Counted from the stretch's first letter, positions 9,651 through 19,554 are shown. The stretch is 61,386 nucleotides of DNA from an uncultured Bacteroides sp. (GCA_948847595.1 CAQOGY010000018.1:1-61386), one strand, 5' to 3'. Numbers and translations are program-made. Notes: a model not told the origin generated them from the sequence alone.

Positions 9651-9689
9651 CCACAGATTTCCTGTCACATTTCTTCCTGAAATCTGTGG
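9651..9689. repeat. Inverted repeat between repressor gene and metG
   Basis: CCACAGATTTC (9651-9661) and its exact complement GAAATCTGTGG (9679-9689), 11-bp arms with a 17-nt spacer. It could be a terminator stem for the repressor gene or an operator for metG. A shorter stem, AGGCT/AGCCT followed by TTTT, sits just before it (about 9633-9650). Confidence 0.6.
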
Positions 9690-9696
9690 AAAGCAT

Positions 9697-9740
9697 TATC
9701 TTTGCACGTTGCAAACCGTATCTTTGCACATTGCAAGCAG
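9697..9740 (+). promoter_or_regulatory. Duplicated -7 box, 22 bp apart, upstream of metG
   Basis: TATCTTTGCA occurs at 9697 and again at 9719, exactly 22 bp apart. Each is followed by a TTGCA-n3-TGCAA inverted repeat. Both copies match TAnnTTTG, so metG may have two start sites, with leaders of about 60 and 35 nt. Confidence 0.65.
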
Positions 9741-9766
9741 TAAAATCATAAAATCACTCTATATCA

Positions 9767-11806
9767 ATGGAAAAGAAATTCAAGAGAACCACCGTCACAT
9801 CGGCACTGCCGTATGCGAACGGACCTGTACACATCGGTCACCTGGCCGGCGTATATGTACCGGCAGATATCTATGTGCGCTATCTGCGACTGAAGAAAGA
9901 AGATGTATTGTTTATCGGAGGTTCGGACGAACACGGAGTACCTATCACGATTCGTGCAAAGAAAGAAGGAGTCACTCCGCAGGATGTAGTAGACCGTTAC
10001 CACTATCTGATCAAGAAATCGTTCGAAGAATTCGGTGTTTCGTTCGATGTATACAGCCGCACCACTTCGAAGACGCATCATGAGCTGGCTTCAGATTTCT
10101 TTAAGACGCTATACAACAAAGGAGAGTTTATCGAAAAAACATCCGAACAATACTATGACGAAGAAGCGAAAACATTCCTCGCCGACCGCTACATCACCGG
10201 TGAGTGTCCTCACTGCCATTCGGAAGGTGCCTACGGTGACCAATGCGAGAAATGCGGAACATCCCTGTCGCCCACCGATCTGATCAACCCGAAGAGCGCC
10301 ATCAGCGGCAGCAAACCTGTGATGAAGGAGACCAAGCACTGGTATCTTCCCCTCGACAAACACGAAGGATGGTTGCGCCAATGGATTCTGGAAGACCACA
10401 AGGAATGGCGCCCCAACGTATACGGACAGTGCAAGAGCTGGCTCGACATGGGATTGCAGCCGCGTGCCGTCAGCCGTGACCTCGACTGGGGTATCCCTGT
10501 GCCCGTAGAAGGTGCGGAAGGAAAGGTGCTGTACGTATGGTTCGATGCTCCTATCGGATACATCTCCAATACCAAGGAATTGCTTCCCGACAGTTGGGAG
10601 ACATGGTGGAAAGACCCCGAAACGCGTCTGCTCCACTTCATCGGAAAGGACAATATCGTATTCCACTGCATCGTATTCCCCGCCATGCTGAAAGCGGAAG
10701 GAAGCTATATCCTGCCGGACAACGTGCCGAGCAACGAATTCCTGAATCTGGAAGGAGACAAGATTTCGACTTCCCGCAACTGGGCGGTATGGCTGCACGA
10801 ATATCTGGAAGACTTCCCCGGCAAACAGGACGTACTCCGCTACGTACTGACCGCCAATGCTCCGGAAACGAAGGACAACGACTTTACCTGGAAAGACTTC
10901 CAGGCACGCAACAACAATGAGCTGGTAGCCGTATACGGCAACTTCGTGAACCGTGCAATGGTGCTGACTCAGAAATACTTCGACAGCAAAGTACCCGCCT
11001 GCGCAGAACTGACGGATTACGACAAAGAAACCCTGAAAGAATTTGCCGACGTAAAGGCAGAAGTAGAAAAGCTGCTCGACGTATTCAAATTCCGCGACGC
11101 GCAGAAAGAGGCGATGAACCTGGCACGCATCGGCAACAAATACCTTGCCGACACCGAACCCTGGAAACTGGCAAAGACCGATATGGAACGCGTAGGCACC
11201 ATCCTGAACATCTCTCTGCAACTGGTTGCCAACCTTGCCATCGCTTTCGAACCGTTCCTGCCTTTCAGCTCGGAGAAACTCCGCAAGATGCTGAACATGG
11301 AAAGCTTCGAATGGTCGGAACTGGGAAGGAACGATCTGCTCCCGGTAGGACATCAGCTGAACAAGCCGGAACTGCTGTTCGAAAAAATAGAAGACAGCGT
11401 AATCGAGGCACAGGTACAGAAGTTGCTCGACACGAAGAAGGCCAACGAAGAAGCCAACTATAAGGCAAACCCGATTCGTCCGAACATCGAATTTGATGAT
11501 TTCACGAAACTCGATATCCGTGTTGGTACCATCCTTGAATGTCAGAAAGTGCCGAAAGCCGACAAGCTGCTGCAATTCAAGATTGACGACGGACTGGAAA
11601 CACGTACCATCGTATCGGGCATCGCAAAGCACTACCAGCCGGAAGAACTGGTAGGCAAGCAGGTTTGCTTTATCGCCAATCTCGCACCGCGCAAGCTGAA
11701 AGGTATCGTCAGCGAAGGCATGATTCTGAGTGCCGAAAACAACGACGGTAGTCTGGCAGTTATCATGCCTCAGAAAGAGGTGAAGCCGGGCAGCGAAGTA
11801 AAATAA
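9767..11806 (+). CDS. metG: Methionyl-tRNA synthetase
   Basis: 679 aa cytosolic class I aminoacyl-tRNA synthetase that charges tRNA-Met. Visible hallmarks: the HIGH-type motif in VHIGHLAGVYVPADIY (residues ~21-36); a zinc knuckle CPHCHSEG...CEKCG (~145-165); a KMSKS variant, GDKISTSRNWA (~330); and a C-terminal tRNA-binding (OB-fold) domain from about residue 570 (DFTKLDIRVGTILECQKVPK, VSGIAKHY). The length fits the long, dimeric form with the EMAP-like domain. Start: ATG followed by EKKFKRTTVTSALPYANG, the family's usual N-terminus. Confidence 0.98.
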   Translation: MEKKFKRTTVTSALPYANGPVHIGHLAGVYVPADIYVRYLRLKKEDVLFIGGSDEHGVPITIRAKKEGVTPQDVVDRYHYLIKKSFEEFGVSFDVYSRTTSKTHHELASDFFKTLYNKGEFIEKTSEQYYDEEAKTFLADRYITGECPHCHSEGAYGDQCEKCGTSLSPTDLINPKSAISGSKPVMKETKHWYLPLDKHEGWLRQWILEDHKEWRPNVYGQCKSWLDMGLQPRAVSRDLDWGIPVPVEGAEGKVLYVWFDAPIGYISNTKELLPDSWETWWKDPETRLLHFIGKDNIVFHCIVFPAMLKAEGSYILPDNVPSNEFLNLEGDKISTSRNWAVWLHEYLEDFPGKQDVLRYVLTANAPETKDNDFTWKDFQARNNNELVAVYGNFVNRAMVLTQKYFDSKVPACAELTDYDKETLKEFADVKAEVEKLLDVFKFRDAQKEAMNLARIGNKYLADTEPWKLAKTDMERVGTILNISLQLVANLAIAFEPFLPFSSEKLRKMLNMESFEWSELGRNDLLPVGHQLNKPELLFEKIEDSVIEAQVQKLLDTKKANEEANYKANPIRPNIEFDDFTKLDIRVGTILECQKVPKADKLLQFKIDDGLETRTIVSGIAKHYQPEELVGKQVCFIANLAPRKLKGIVSEGMILSAENNDGSLAVIMPQKEVKPGSEVK

Positions 11807-11817
11807 GTGATAAGCTA

Positions 11818-12384
11818 ATGGATATTACACTCACATTAATACAGAGTAAGATATATGAAGTCCGAGGGCAGAAAGTAATGCTGGATTTTGATTTGGCCGA
11901 AATGTACCAAGTTGAGACACGTATCTTAAATCAATCGGTAAAGCGGAATCAGAGCCGCTTTCCCGAAGACTTTATGTTTCAACTAACAAATGAGGAATGG
12001 GAAGATATGTCATCACAATTTGTGATGACATCCCGTGCCAAACGTCCGAAATCTGCTCTTCCACTAGCATTTACCGAACACGGTGTTGTAATGCTCTCCA
12101 GTATACTCCGAAGTGATATTGCCATACAGACCAGTGTTCTGATTGTACGTGCATTTGTTGCCATACGGCAACTAATTGCCAAATTTCCTGTAGATAGAGT
12201 CGGCCAGTTAGAAAATCAGATGGAAGAACTGAAAAATTATATCGAAGAGGCCTTCACCGATTATAATGATATTAATGAGGATACCCGCACACAATTGGAG
12301 CTGATCAATCAAACACTGGCCGAACTGCAAGCGCAAAAAGCAATAGCGGATAAGCCACGTAATCCAATAGGATTCAGAAAGTGA
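11818..12384 (+). CDS. ORF6N domain protein
   Basis: 188 aa. Residues 1-115 match the ORF6N domain (MLDFDLAEMYQVETRILNQ, FPEDFMFQLTNEEW, ALPLAFTEHGVVMLSSIL), a phage/virus-type DNA-binding domain related to KilA-N. The C-terminal 60 residues are a predicted coiled coil (QLENQMEELKNYIEEAF). It lies 11 nt after metG and 16 nt before the flippase gene, so it is probably in the same transcript. Bacteroides genomes carry many such stand-alone ORF6N genes. Function is not established. Confidence 0.85.
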   Translation: MDITLTLIQSKIYEVRGQKVMLDFDLAEMYQVETRILNQSVKRNQSRFPEDFMFQLTNEEWEDMSSQFVMTSRAKRPKSALPLAFTEHGVVMLSSILRSDIAIQTSVLIVRAFVAIRQLIAKFPVDRVGQLENQMEELKNYIEEAFTDYNDINEDTRTQLELINQTLAELQAQKAIADKPRNPIGFRK

Positions 12385-12400
12385 AATATGGTATAATAAT

Positions 12401-13849
12401 ATGAGTGAAGAACAGTCACTGAAACAAAAAACAGCAAAAGGGCTATTTTGGGGAGGGCTCAGCAGCAGTGTGCAACAGCTGTTAGGACTTCTTTTCGGAG
12501 TAGTGTTGGGAAGATTACTGGACCCTGCCGATTACGGTATGATCGGTATGCTGGCTATCTTTCCGGCCATTGCTTCCGCCCTGCAGGAAAGCGGATTTGT
12601 CGCAGCACTCGCCAATCGCGAGAAAGTCAGCGATAAAGACTATAACGCTGTATTCTGGTTCAGTATCTCTTTTAGTGCTGTTCTTTATATTTTGCTCTAT
12701 TCTTCAGCTCCGCTGATTGCTAAATTTTATGATACTCCGGAGTTAACGTCGCTTGCCCGTTTCTCTTTCCTCAGTTTCTTTATAGCCAGTTTCGGGATAG
12801 CTCCACGAGCTCTTCTCTTCCGTAATCTCAAAGTGAAGGAGAATACCATCATTTCTCTTTCAAGCCTGTTTCTATCCGGTATTGTGGGGATTATTCTTGC
12901 CGCAAACGGATTTGCCTATTGGGGTCTGGCTATACAGACAATGACCTTTGTCGTCATAGGCACGGCACTCAACTGGTACTTTGCCCACTGGAAGCCCAGC
13001 TTCCGCATTGACTTCTCTCCCATCAGGGAGATGTTCGGATTCAGCAGTAAAATGCTGATTACGCAAGTCTTTATTATCATCAACCAAAACCTGTTCTCCG
13101 TCCTGCTGGGTAAATTCTACACCAAACAGGAAGTCGGAGACTTCAGCCAAGCCAACAACTGGAACAATAAGGGACACGCCCTCATCACCGGAATGATCAA
13201 CGGAGTCACCCAGCCCGTACTGGCAAGTGTGGCTAATGACCCGCAGCGTCAGGCGGCCGTATTTCATAAAATGCTGCGTTTCACGGCTTTTATTTCTTTT
13301 CCTGCCATGTTCGGGCTCAGTCTCATTTCCAGAGAGTTCATTCTGATTGCCATCACGGACAAATGGCTCGCTTCCGCACGGATCATGCAATTACTTTGTA
13401 TATGGGGAGCCTTTATCCCGATCAATAATCTGTTCTCCTTATTGCTGGTCAGCCGCGGACGGTCTTCCATCTTTATGTTCAACAGTATCGCACTGAGCGT
13501 GTTGCAGCTGATCACTGCCTGTATCAGTTATCCATACGGCATCACCACCATGATTTATCTGTTTGTCGCTATCAATATCGGGTGGCTGTTTGTCTGGTAC
13601 TGCTTTGCCCGGAGGGAGATTCCGCTGACGCTGTTCAGCATACTGAAAGATATCGCTCCTTATTTTCTGCTGGCAGCTTCGCTGACAATCGCAGCCCATT
13701 ACATAACGTCGGGCATCACTAATCTGTATTTGTCACTTGCCATCAAAGTGTTTTTCGTGGCTTCTCTATATGCACTTGTTTTGTGGAAAATGCAATCAGT
13801 CATTTTCAAGGAATGTATTCAGTTCATTAAAAAGAAAAAGATATCATGA
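12401..13849 (+). CDS. Wzx-type polysaccharide flippase (MOP superfamily)
   Basis: 482 aa, about 14 hydrophobic helices. The start LKQKTAKGLFWGGLSSSVQQ and GVVLGRLLDPADYGMIGMLA are typical of the Polysacc_synt family that flips lipid-linked oligosaccharides across the inner membrane. It is first in a run of overlapping genes; its stop overlaps the next start by 4 nt (ATGA). This suggests that the following glycosyltransferases build the glycan it exports. Confidence 0.9.
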   Translation: MSEEQSLKQKTAKGLFWGGLSSSVQQLLGLLFGVVLGRLLDPADYGMIGMLAIFPAIASALQESGFVAALANREKVSDKDYNAVFWFSISFSAVLYILLYSSAPLIAKFYDTPELTSLARFSFLSFFIASFGIAPRALLFRNLKVKENTIISLSSLFLSGIVGIILAANGFAYWGLAIQTMTFVVIGTALNWYFAHWKPSFRIDFSPIREMFGFSSKMLITQVFIIINQNLFSVLLGKFYTKQEVGDFSQANNWNNKGHALITGMINGVTQPVLASVANDPQRQAAVFHKMLRFTAFISFPAMFGLSLISREFILIAITDKWLASARIMQLLCIWGAFIPINNLFSLLLVSRGRSSIFMFNSIALSVLQLITACISYPYGITTMIYLFVAINIGWLFVWYCFARREIPLTLFSILKDIAPYFLLAASLTIAAHYITSGITNLYLSLAIKVFFVASLYALVLWKMQSVIFKECIQFIKKKKIS

Positions 13850-14949
13850 CGACACCTACCAATTACATAGCGACTTGGTTCTACAAGGAATCCAAAGAAG
13901 ATGCCAGTTTCTATCCGCAGGCAGGCAAACGGGGAGATTCCGCCCTCGTCCATTCCATCTATATGCAGATACAAGTGCCGTTCTTTACCACTTTCAGACA
14001 TTATCATCCGGATGACAAGTTGCTTTTCTTCAGCAATCTGGATCAGTTTCCCGATTATCTGGAACGGTTATTCAAGGAGTTACGGATTGAGACTGTTACC
14101 CTGCCTTATCTCTGCATCCCTCCCAAAGGATGGTACGGGGCATGGAGAAATCAATTCTACCTGTATGATATCCTGCGCTATATGGAGAAAAGGATGCAAG
14201 CGGACGATACGTTGCTCATCTGCGATGCGGACTGTCTCTGTATGCGTCCGTTGGAGCAACTGTTCAGCGACACACGGAAATACGGTTCCGCCCTGTACGA
14301 TGCATCCGACCGACCGGACCTCAGCGTGAACGGAATCACACTAAAGGAGATGACAGATATCTATAATGACTGTTACGTAGAAAAAGAGAAGAGAGAAAAA
14401 GAGAAGGAGGCAACGAAGAAAACAGAAGCGGAAAAGGAAGAAGCAGAGCAGCAAGATACGAAAAACGGAGTCACAAGAACAGAGCTTGTCCATTATTACG
14501 GGGGAGAATTTATCTCGCTGCGTGGTGATGTAGTAGCACGAATCAACGAAGCGTATCCTGCTTTATGGAATTATAATCTGGAACGTTTTGCCGCCAATCA
14601 GCCCAAACTGAACGAAGAAGCTCACTTCCTGAGCGTAGTGGCAACGAGGCTCAACATCCACAACAATATCGCCAATCAATACGTCAAACGCCTCTGGACC
14701 TACCCCAAATACAATACGGTAGAAAAAGGAGACGAACAACTGGCGGTATGGCATCTTCCTTACGAGAAGAAAAGAGGATTGTATCTGCTGTACAAACACT
14801 TTGTGAACCACCCCACTTTCGACGATGAAGAGGCCTTCCGCAAGAAAGCCTCCGCCTACACCGGTGTGCCGACCGTTACTTTCGGGAAACGTATCCGCGA
14901 TTTCGTCACTATTCTTTCTCTAAAAATAAAAGACAAATGCACATACTGA
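13846..14949 (+). CDS. Putative glycosyltransferase with charged insert
   Basis: 367 aa, a likely GT-A fold nucleotide-sugar transferase. A DxD-like metal site is visible in TLLICDADCLCMRPLEQLF (residues ~122-140), and a donor-site motif WYGAWRNQFYLYDIL precedes it. Residues about 180-212 are an almost uninterrupted run of Glu/Lys/Arg (for example REKEKEATKKTEAEKEE), an unusual low-complexity insert likely to be a solvent-exposed coiled segment. It overlaps the flippase (4 nt) and the next gene (13 nt), implying translational coupling. The sugar and acceptor are unknown. Confidence 0.7.
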   Translation: MTTPTNYIATWFYKESKEDASFYPQAGKRGDSALVHSIYMQIQVPFFTTFRHYHPDDKLLFFSNLDQFPDYLERLFKELRIETVTLPYLCIPPKGWYGAWRNQFYLYDILRYMEKRMQADDTLLICDADCLCMRPLEQLFSDTRKYGSALYDASDRPDLSVNGITLKEMTDIYNDCYVEKEKREKEKEATKKTEAEKEEAEQQDTKNGVTRTELVHYYGGEFISLRGDVVARINEAYPALWNYNLERFAANQPKLNEEAHFLSVVATRLNIHNNIANQYVKRLWTYPKYNTVEKGDEQLAVWHLPYEKKRGLYLLYKHFVNHPTFDDEEAFRKKASAYTGVPTVTFGKRIRDFVTILSLKIKDKCTY

Positions 14950-16136
14950 TACTTCCAATGTACTACCCTGAGAAGGACTCTTCCCCACACCGGGGATATA
15001 TGTTCTTCGAGCAGGCTATGCAACTGGCTAAATCAGGCTGCAAGGTAGGACTTGCCTTCACGGAGCAAAGACCTCTTAAGAACTTCACATGGAAACGGTT
15101 CCGCAAAGAGAGTCATTTTCAGATATCGGCAGAAGATAACGGCAGTTTCGTCACCATGCGCCTGCACGCATGGAACCCAAAACTAAGCACCCGCGCGGGA
15201 GGAATCATCTGGTCTCTGCTGACCGTCTTGTTAGTACGGAAATATATCCGCACCTACGGTCGCCCCGACTTGATTCATGCGCACTTCGGCACATGGGCAG
15301 GGTATGCCGCCCGACTGGTTTATAAATGGTATAAGATTCCCTATGTCATCACAGAGCACGCCTCTTCCATCAACGGCAATCAGACGACACCGTCGCAGGC
15401 AGTGATACTAAAGAAGGCATACAGCGAGGCACGAAAGATTATCTGTGTCGGCACGAAACTAAAACGGAGCCTGTGCGCATACGTCAGTGACCCGGATAAA
15501 GTGACCGTCATACCGAACTTTGTAGATACGAATACCTTTGCATTCAGCCCTCACCGGACGGAGAAAGAGAAACATTTTACTTTCATCAGCATCGGAAACC
15601 TGAATAAGCGCAAAGGGTTCTGGGATTTGCTGACTGCTTTTCACTGGGCATTCAAGGATATGCCGCACGTCTCTTTGATCATTGCCGGAGACGGGGAAGA
15701 AATGCAGCCACTCAAAAAGTTAATTCAGTCTCTCCACCTGCAAGAGCAGGTAAAACTGACCGGCCGCCTGTCACGGGAAGAATTGTCCGGGTTGCTGGGT
15801 ACTTGCGATGCTTTTGTACTGGCCTCCTTTGCGGAGACATTCGGCATCGTATTCATCGAAGCAATGGCAACAGGCTTGCCCGCCATCGGCACCATATGCG
15901 GAGGACCGGAGGACATCATCACTCCCGAAAGCGGCTTCCTCATCCGACCGGGAGATGTGGATGCGCTCGCCGCTAAGATGAAAACATTGTACGATACCTA
16001 CGATTCGTTCGACAAAGAGAAAATCCGCCAGTCCATCGTCAGCCGTTTCGACTTTCAGTTGGCAGGGCAGAAGTTACGGCAAGTTTATTCAGAAGCATTA
16101 GAAATGTCCAAGCCCCCAAAAGCATCGGAATCATGA
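14937..16136 (+). CDS. Glycosyltransferase family 4
   Basis: 399 aa GT-B fold enzyme. The N-terminal glycine-rich entry region (ILPMYYPEKDSSPHRGYMFF), HAHFGTWAGYAARL and the GT4 core (FISIGNLNKRKGFWDLLTAF, IIAGDGEEMQPLKKL, FAETFGIVFIEAMATGLPAI) are all present. The E(x7)E donor-binding motif is ETFGIVFIE. It overlaps both neighbours, within the glycan operon. It probably adds one hexose or derivative in the cytoplasm. Confidence 0.9.
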   Translation: MHILILPMYYPEKDSSPHRGYMFFEQAMQLAKSGCKVGLAFTEQRPLKNFTWKRFRKESHFQISAEDNGSFVTMRLHAWNPKLSTRAGGIIWSLLTVLLVRKYIRTYGRPDLIHAHFGTWAGYAARLVYKWYKIPYVITEHASSINGNQTTPSQAVILKKAYSEARKIICVGTKLKRSLCAYVSDPDKVTVIPNFVDTNTFAFSPHRTEKEKHFTFISIGNLNKRKGFWDLLTAFHWAFKDMPHVSLIIAGDGEEMQPLKKLIQSLHLQEQVKLTGRLSREELSGLLGTCDAFVLASFAETFGIVFIEAMATGLPAIGTICGGPEDIITPESGFLIRPGDVDALAAKMKTLYDTYDSFDKEKIRQSIVSRFDFQLAGQKLRQVYSEALEMSKPPKASES

Positions 16137-17266
16137 AAGTTACAGTCATAGATTGTTCAGTATCAGGCCATCGGGAAACGTATTATAAACAGTTTGCTCA
16201 GACATGGGCGGGCATGGGGCACGAAACGTCGCTCATCGCTCCCGATGGGAAAGGTGTACAGGAGACCGTTGCCTTTCAGCCTGTCTCAGCGCTTCCGCTG
16301 CTGCCGCTCCCTGCCGGAAAACCGTTGCAGAAAAAGCTGGTTGTACTGCGCAATGCAGTGATTCGGCTGCGAAATCTGTACAGGCTGCGCCGGAGTCTTC
16401 AACGGCTGAAACCTGATCTGGTCTTCTTCGCCTGCCTCGACGATATGCTGCCTACATTGGCTCCCTTATGGCTGTTCAATCTTTTGCTGCCCTATCAGTG
16501 GAGCGGCCTGCTGGTTCAGTCCGCCCTGCCGCCTTACCACCGAGGGATGCCCGATACACGCCCTTTCCTGCGAAGCAAGAACTGCGTAGGAGTAGGCATA
16601 CTGAACGAATATTCAGCGAAAGACCTGGAAACATTTCAGCGCCACATTCTGCTGTTTCCCGACTTTGCCGATCTTTCGGCTCCCGCCACAAACTACCCGT
16701 TGCTGCGGAAACTGAAGGAGAAAGCCAGAGGAAGGAAAGTGATATCCCTGCTCGGTTCCATCAATTTCCGCAAGGGGATAAAGTTACTGCTAGAGAGTAT
16801 CCCTTTATTGCCAAAGGATGAATATTTCTTCCTCATTGCGGGGAAATCTTCTCTCACCGCACAACAGGAAAACGACCTGCGGGCGTTCGGGGAGTCAAGG
16901 AATAACTGTCTGTTCTCATTGGAGAAGATTCCCGATGAAAGCTGTTTCAATGCCCTGATAGCGGAGAGCGACCTTATTTTTGCCGCATACAAGCAGTTCA
17001 CCGGCAGCAGCAACCTCCTGACCAAAGCTGCCGCCTTCCGCAAACCGGTCATAGTCAGCCGCGGCCTCTGCATGGGCCGGAGGGTAGAACAATACGGAAC
17101 TGGTCAAACCACCGGAGAAGACAACGCCGGAGAATGCAGCGCAGCTATCCGCTCGCTGTGTACCGAAACAAAGATGAACACTCAGGCTTTCGCCCGGTAC
17201 GCCCACGAACACGAAGTGGAGAAACTAATCACATGTTTTAATCAAATCAGCAAGCATATACAATGA
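16133..17266 (+). CDS. Putative glycosyltransferase (GT4-like)
   Basis: 377 aa. The N-terminus (VTVIDCSVSGHRETYYKQFA) and the C-terminal Rossmann half (KVISLLGSINFRKGIKLLLE, DEYFFLIAGKSSLT, then IFAAYKQFTGSSNLLTKAAA) indicate GT-B architecture, although the E(x7)E donor motif is poorly conserved (FTGSSNLLTKA), so activity is less certain. Its start overlaps the preceding stop as ATGA, and its stop overlaps the next start the same way. Confidence 0.75.
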   Translation: MKVTVIDCSVSGHRETYYKQFAQTWAGMGHETSLIAPDGKGVQETVAFQPVSALPLLPLPAGKPLQKKLVVLRNAVIRLRNLYRLRRSLQRLKPDLVFFACLDDMLPTLAPLWLFNLLLPYQWSGLLVQSALPPYHRGMPDTRPFLRSKNCVGVGILNEYSAKDLETFQRHILLFPDFADLSAPATNYPLLRKLKEKARGRKVISLLGSINFRKGIKLLLESIPLLPKDEYFFLIAGKSSLTAQQENDLRAFGESRNNCLFSLEKIPDESCFNALIAESDLIFAAYKQFTGSSNLLTKAAAFRKPVIVSRGLCMGRRVEQYGTGQTTGEDNAGECSAAIRSLCTETKMNTQAFARYAHEHEVEKLITCFNQISKHIQ

Positions 17267-18489
17267 AAGTACTTTTTACATTCGGAGGAATCCCCCACTA
17301 CCTGAATGCCATGCTCAACAGGCTACAGGCAAAAGGAGTAGAAATAACCGTTGTCAGTCCAAAGAAAGGGAATACGACCATAGGCAAAGGGGTGAAAATG
17401 GTAGAAGGAGGAATCTACAAGCATCTGACTACACCGGAGAAGAAGATGTTCTACGGAAAAAGCGCTTTCCCCGCCCTTCCCGAAATCATTGCGGAAGAAA
17501 AACCGGATATAGTGGTAATAGGATGGCCCTACTTCCTGCAAGTATTCTTCCAGCCCGCACTGAGAAAGGCTATGAAGTCCTGCAACGCCAAGCTGGTGAT
17601 TCGTGAAATCCCCTTCCAGACTCCTCCCTACGGAAAGATCAAGGAATATTTCAAAGCCAATCCGATGCACGACGAAGGTATGCGCCTGCTCAGCAAGGGG
17701 ACCGGATTCTATCTGCGCCAATGGATAACGGCAAGGATACGGAAGTACTGCTACGCCCAAGCTGCCGGAACGCTGAACTACTCGACAGCCGCCTACGACA
17801 TCCTCCCCTCTTACGGAGTAAAGAAGGAGCAGATACACGTCACTTACAACTCGACCGATACGGAAGCGCTTCTCAAAGAAAAAGAATCCGTACTGGCTTC
17901 CCCCTCCATCCTTCCCCCGTGCGACCGTCGACTGCTGCACATCGGACGGCTCGTAAAATGGAAACGGGTAGATTTATTAATAGAGGCTTTCCGGAAGGTA
18001 GCTGCCGACTATCCGGAAGCGGAACTGGTGATCGTAGGAGACGGACCGGAACTGGACAACCTCAGACAACAGGCAAACGACCTGCAACTGACAGACAGCA
18101 TCCGCTTTATCGGAGCCGTCTATGACCCGAAAACGCTGGGCGCCTATATGAACGAATCGAGTATCTATGTGCTTGCCGGCATGGGAGGGCTTTCGATCAA
18201 CGATGCCATGACGTATGGTATGCCCGTCCTTTGTGCCGTATGCGACAGTACGGAACGCGACCTGGTCATGGAAGGCAAGAACGGCTATTTCTTCAAAGAC
18301 GGAGACGCCGATAGTCTGGCAGATAGAATCAGAGAGATGTTCGAATCTCCCGAACGTTGCAAGGAGATGGGAAAAGAGTCGGAACGGATGATCCGGGAAA
18401 ATATCAATATGGAGACAGTCAGCGAACGCTACCTGAAGGCTTTCCAAGAGATTCTTCGTCTCACTCATTCTTGCGATTCCGATAATTAG
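17263..18489 (+). CDS. Glycosyltransferase family 4, last gene of operon
   Basis: 408 aa. GT-B features: FTFGGIPHYLNAMLNRLQAK at the N-terminus, LLHIGRLVKWKRVDLLIEAF (~225), ELVIVGDGPELDNLRQQA, and a modified donor loop LAGMGGLSINDAMTYGMPVL. That loop carries GLSINDAM where GT4 usually has EGxxxxxxE, a variant seen in some Bacteroidetes. It ends convergently with the AraC gene, overlapping it by 29 nt. Confidence 0.85.
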   Translation: MKVLFTFGGIPHYLNAMLNRLQAKGVEITVVSPKKGNTTIGKGVKMVEGGIYKHLTTPEKKMFYGKSAFPALPEIIAEEKPDIVVIGWPYFLQVFFQPALRKAMKSCNAKLVIREIPFQTPPYGKIKEYFKANPMHDEGMRLLSKGTGFYLRQWITARIRKYCYAQAAGTLNYSTAAYDILPSYGVKKEQIHVTYNSTDTEALLKEKESVLASPSILPPCDRRLLHIGRLVKWKRVDLLIEAFRKVAADYPEAELVIVGDGPELDNLRQQANDLQLTDSIRFIGAVYDPKTLGAYMNESSIYVLAGMGGLSINDAMTYGMPVLCAVCDSTERDLVMEGKNGYFFKDGDADSLADRIREMFESPERCKEMGKESERMIRENINMETVSERYLKAFQEILRLTHSCDSDN

Positions 18490-19372
18490 CCGGTGAAGTC
18501 CCCAAATGCATCTTTACGTACTTCCCGAAAAAGGACTGGTTGGGGAAATTGAACTCTTCCGCTATTTCCTTAACGGACTTGTCCGAACGTTTCAGCCGGT
18601 ACTTGATATGTTCTATCGTCGTTTCATTGATCAAGTCCAACGGAGTCCTGCCACACGCTTGCTTGATGACTTTCGAAAAATGCTTCGGAGTGTAGCAAAG
18701 CGCATCCGCATAATAACTCACAGAACGGTGCATACCCTTGTCCTTCGATAATAGCTCCACGAATTTCCGCAGGGTATAATCCGCCTGTTTGATACCTTCT
18801 TTCGGGCTGTCCCCCTTATCGGGAGCATCAATTTCCTTGTGAAGCTGTCCCAGCATCTCACAAAAGAGAGCGGAGAAGAGATGTTGCATCACTTCCTTGT
18901 GATAATAATGAGGTTCATCATTGATCTTCGCCACAATCAAATCCCGATAGAACCTGAAAACAGGTTCGTCCCCGCCTTCGCTGATAGACTTCACCGGATT
19001 GTTGTGAATATGAGCGGCGGTATTCCACGTTTTCTTCTCCATTTTAATAATGCGTTGCAGAAAACGGGTAGAAAATCCCGCCAGCCTTATCTTATATTTA
19101 GGGCTCAGCATCGTACGACTGATCAGTGTATTGGGAAGACCGAGCAGCAAGTCGCCCGCCTGCAACTGATACGTCCGGTAGTTGATATCCAGCTGAATAC
19201 ACCCTTCCACACAGACGGCAATGAGGAAACAGTTCAGCCGGACCGTATCATTACTATACGGAATCCCGTCCAGACTGTTGACTATCGCAAAATCATCGTC
19301 TATATAATCAAGGATATGCTGACTCTTCTTAAAGTCTTCTATATCTACTGTCATAATGTTCTCTTTTTCCAT
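18461..19372 (-). CDS. AraC-family regulator
   Basis: 303 aa from the ATG at 19372 (GGAGAG lies 5 nt before it; longer in-frame starts at up to 19516 would add an atypical hydrophobic N-terminus). It has a cupin-like sensing domain (~25-170; TYQLQAGDLLLGLPNTLISR) and a C-terminal AraC DNA-binding domain (~200-300; YYADALCYTPKHFSKVIKQA, SVKEIAEEFNFPNQSFFGKY). It is divergent from the RND efflux operon, 224 nt away, and is therefore a candidate regulator of it. Confidence 0.85.
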   Translation of the reverse strand: MEKENIMTVDIEDFKKSQHILDYIDDDFAIVNSLDGIPYSNDTVRLNCFLIAVCVEGCIQLDINYRTYQLQAGDLLLGLPNTLISRTMLSPKYKIRLAGFSTRFLQRIIKMEKKTWNTAAHIHNNPVKSISEGGDEPVFRFYRDLIVAKINDEPHYYHKEVMQHLFSALFCEMLGQLHKEIDAPDKGDSPKEGIKQADYTLRKFVELLSKDKGMHRSVSYYADALCYTPKHFSKVIKQACGRTPLDLINETTIEHIKYRLKRSDKSVKEIAEEFNFPNQSFFGKYVKMHLGTSPANYRNRKNE

Positions 19373-19554
19373 AATCTCTCCTTTTTTACTTTTTGCAAAG
19401 TTGGTAAATAATAGGGAAAACAGAATGTCCCAAACTCCTTTATAATTGTTTGATATGTCGTTTATACGCAAATAGTTAGCCATAAAAAGCACAAATAACG
19501 AAAACAGGACATTCATAGAGAAAAATCGGTCACCATTGACTTGTTCTTTTCTCC

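Noticed and set aside
10109..11632. 507-aa open frame antisense to metG
   Set aside because: Shadow of a codon-biased gene; the sense frame is unmistakable methionyl-tRNA synthetase.
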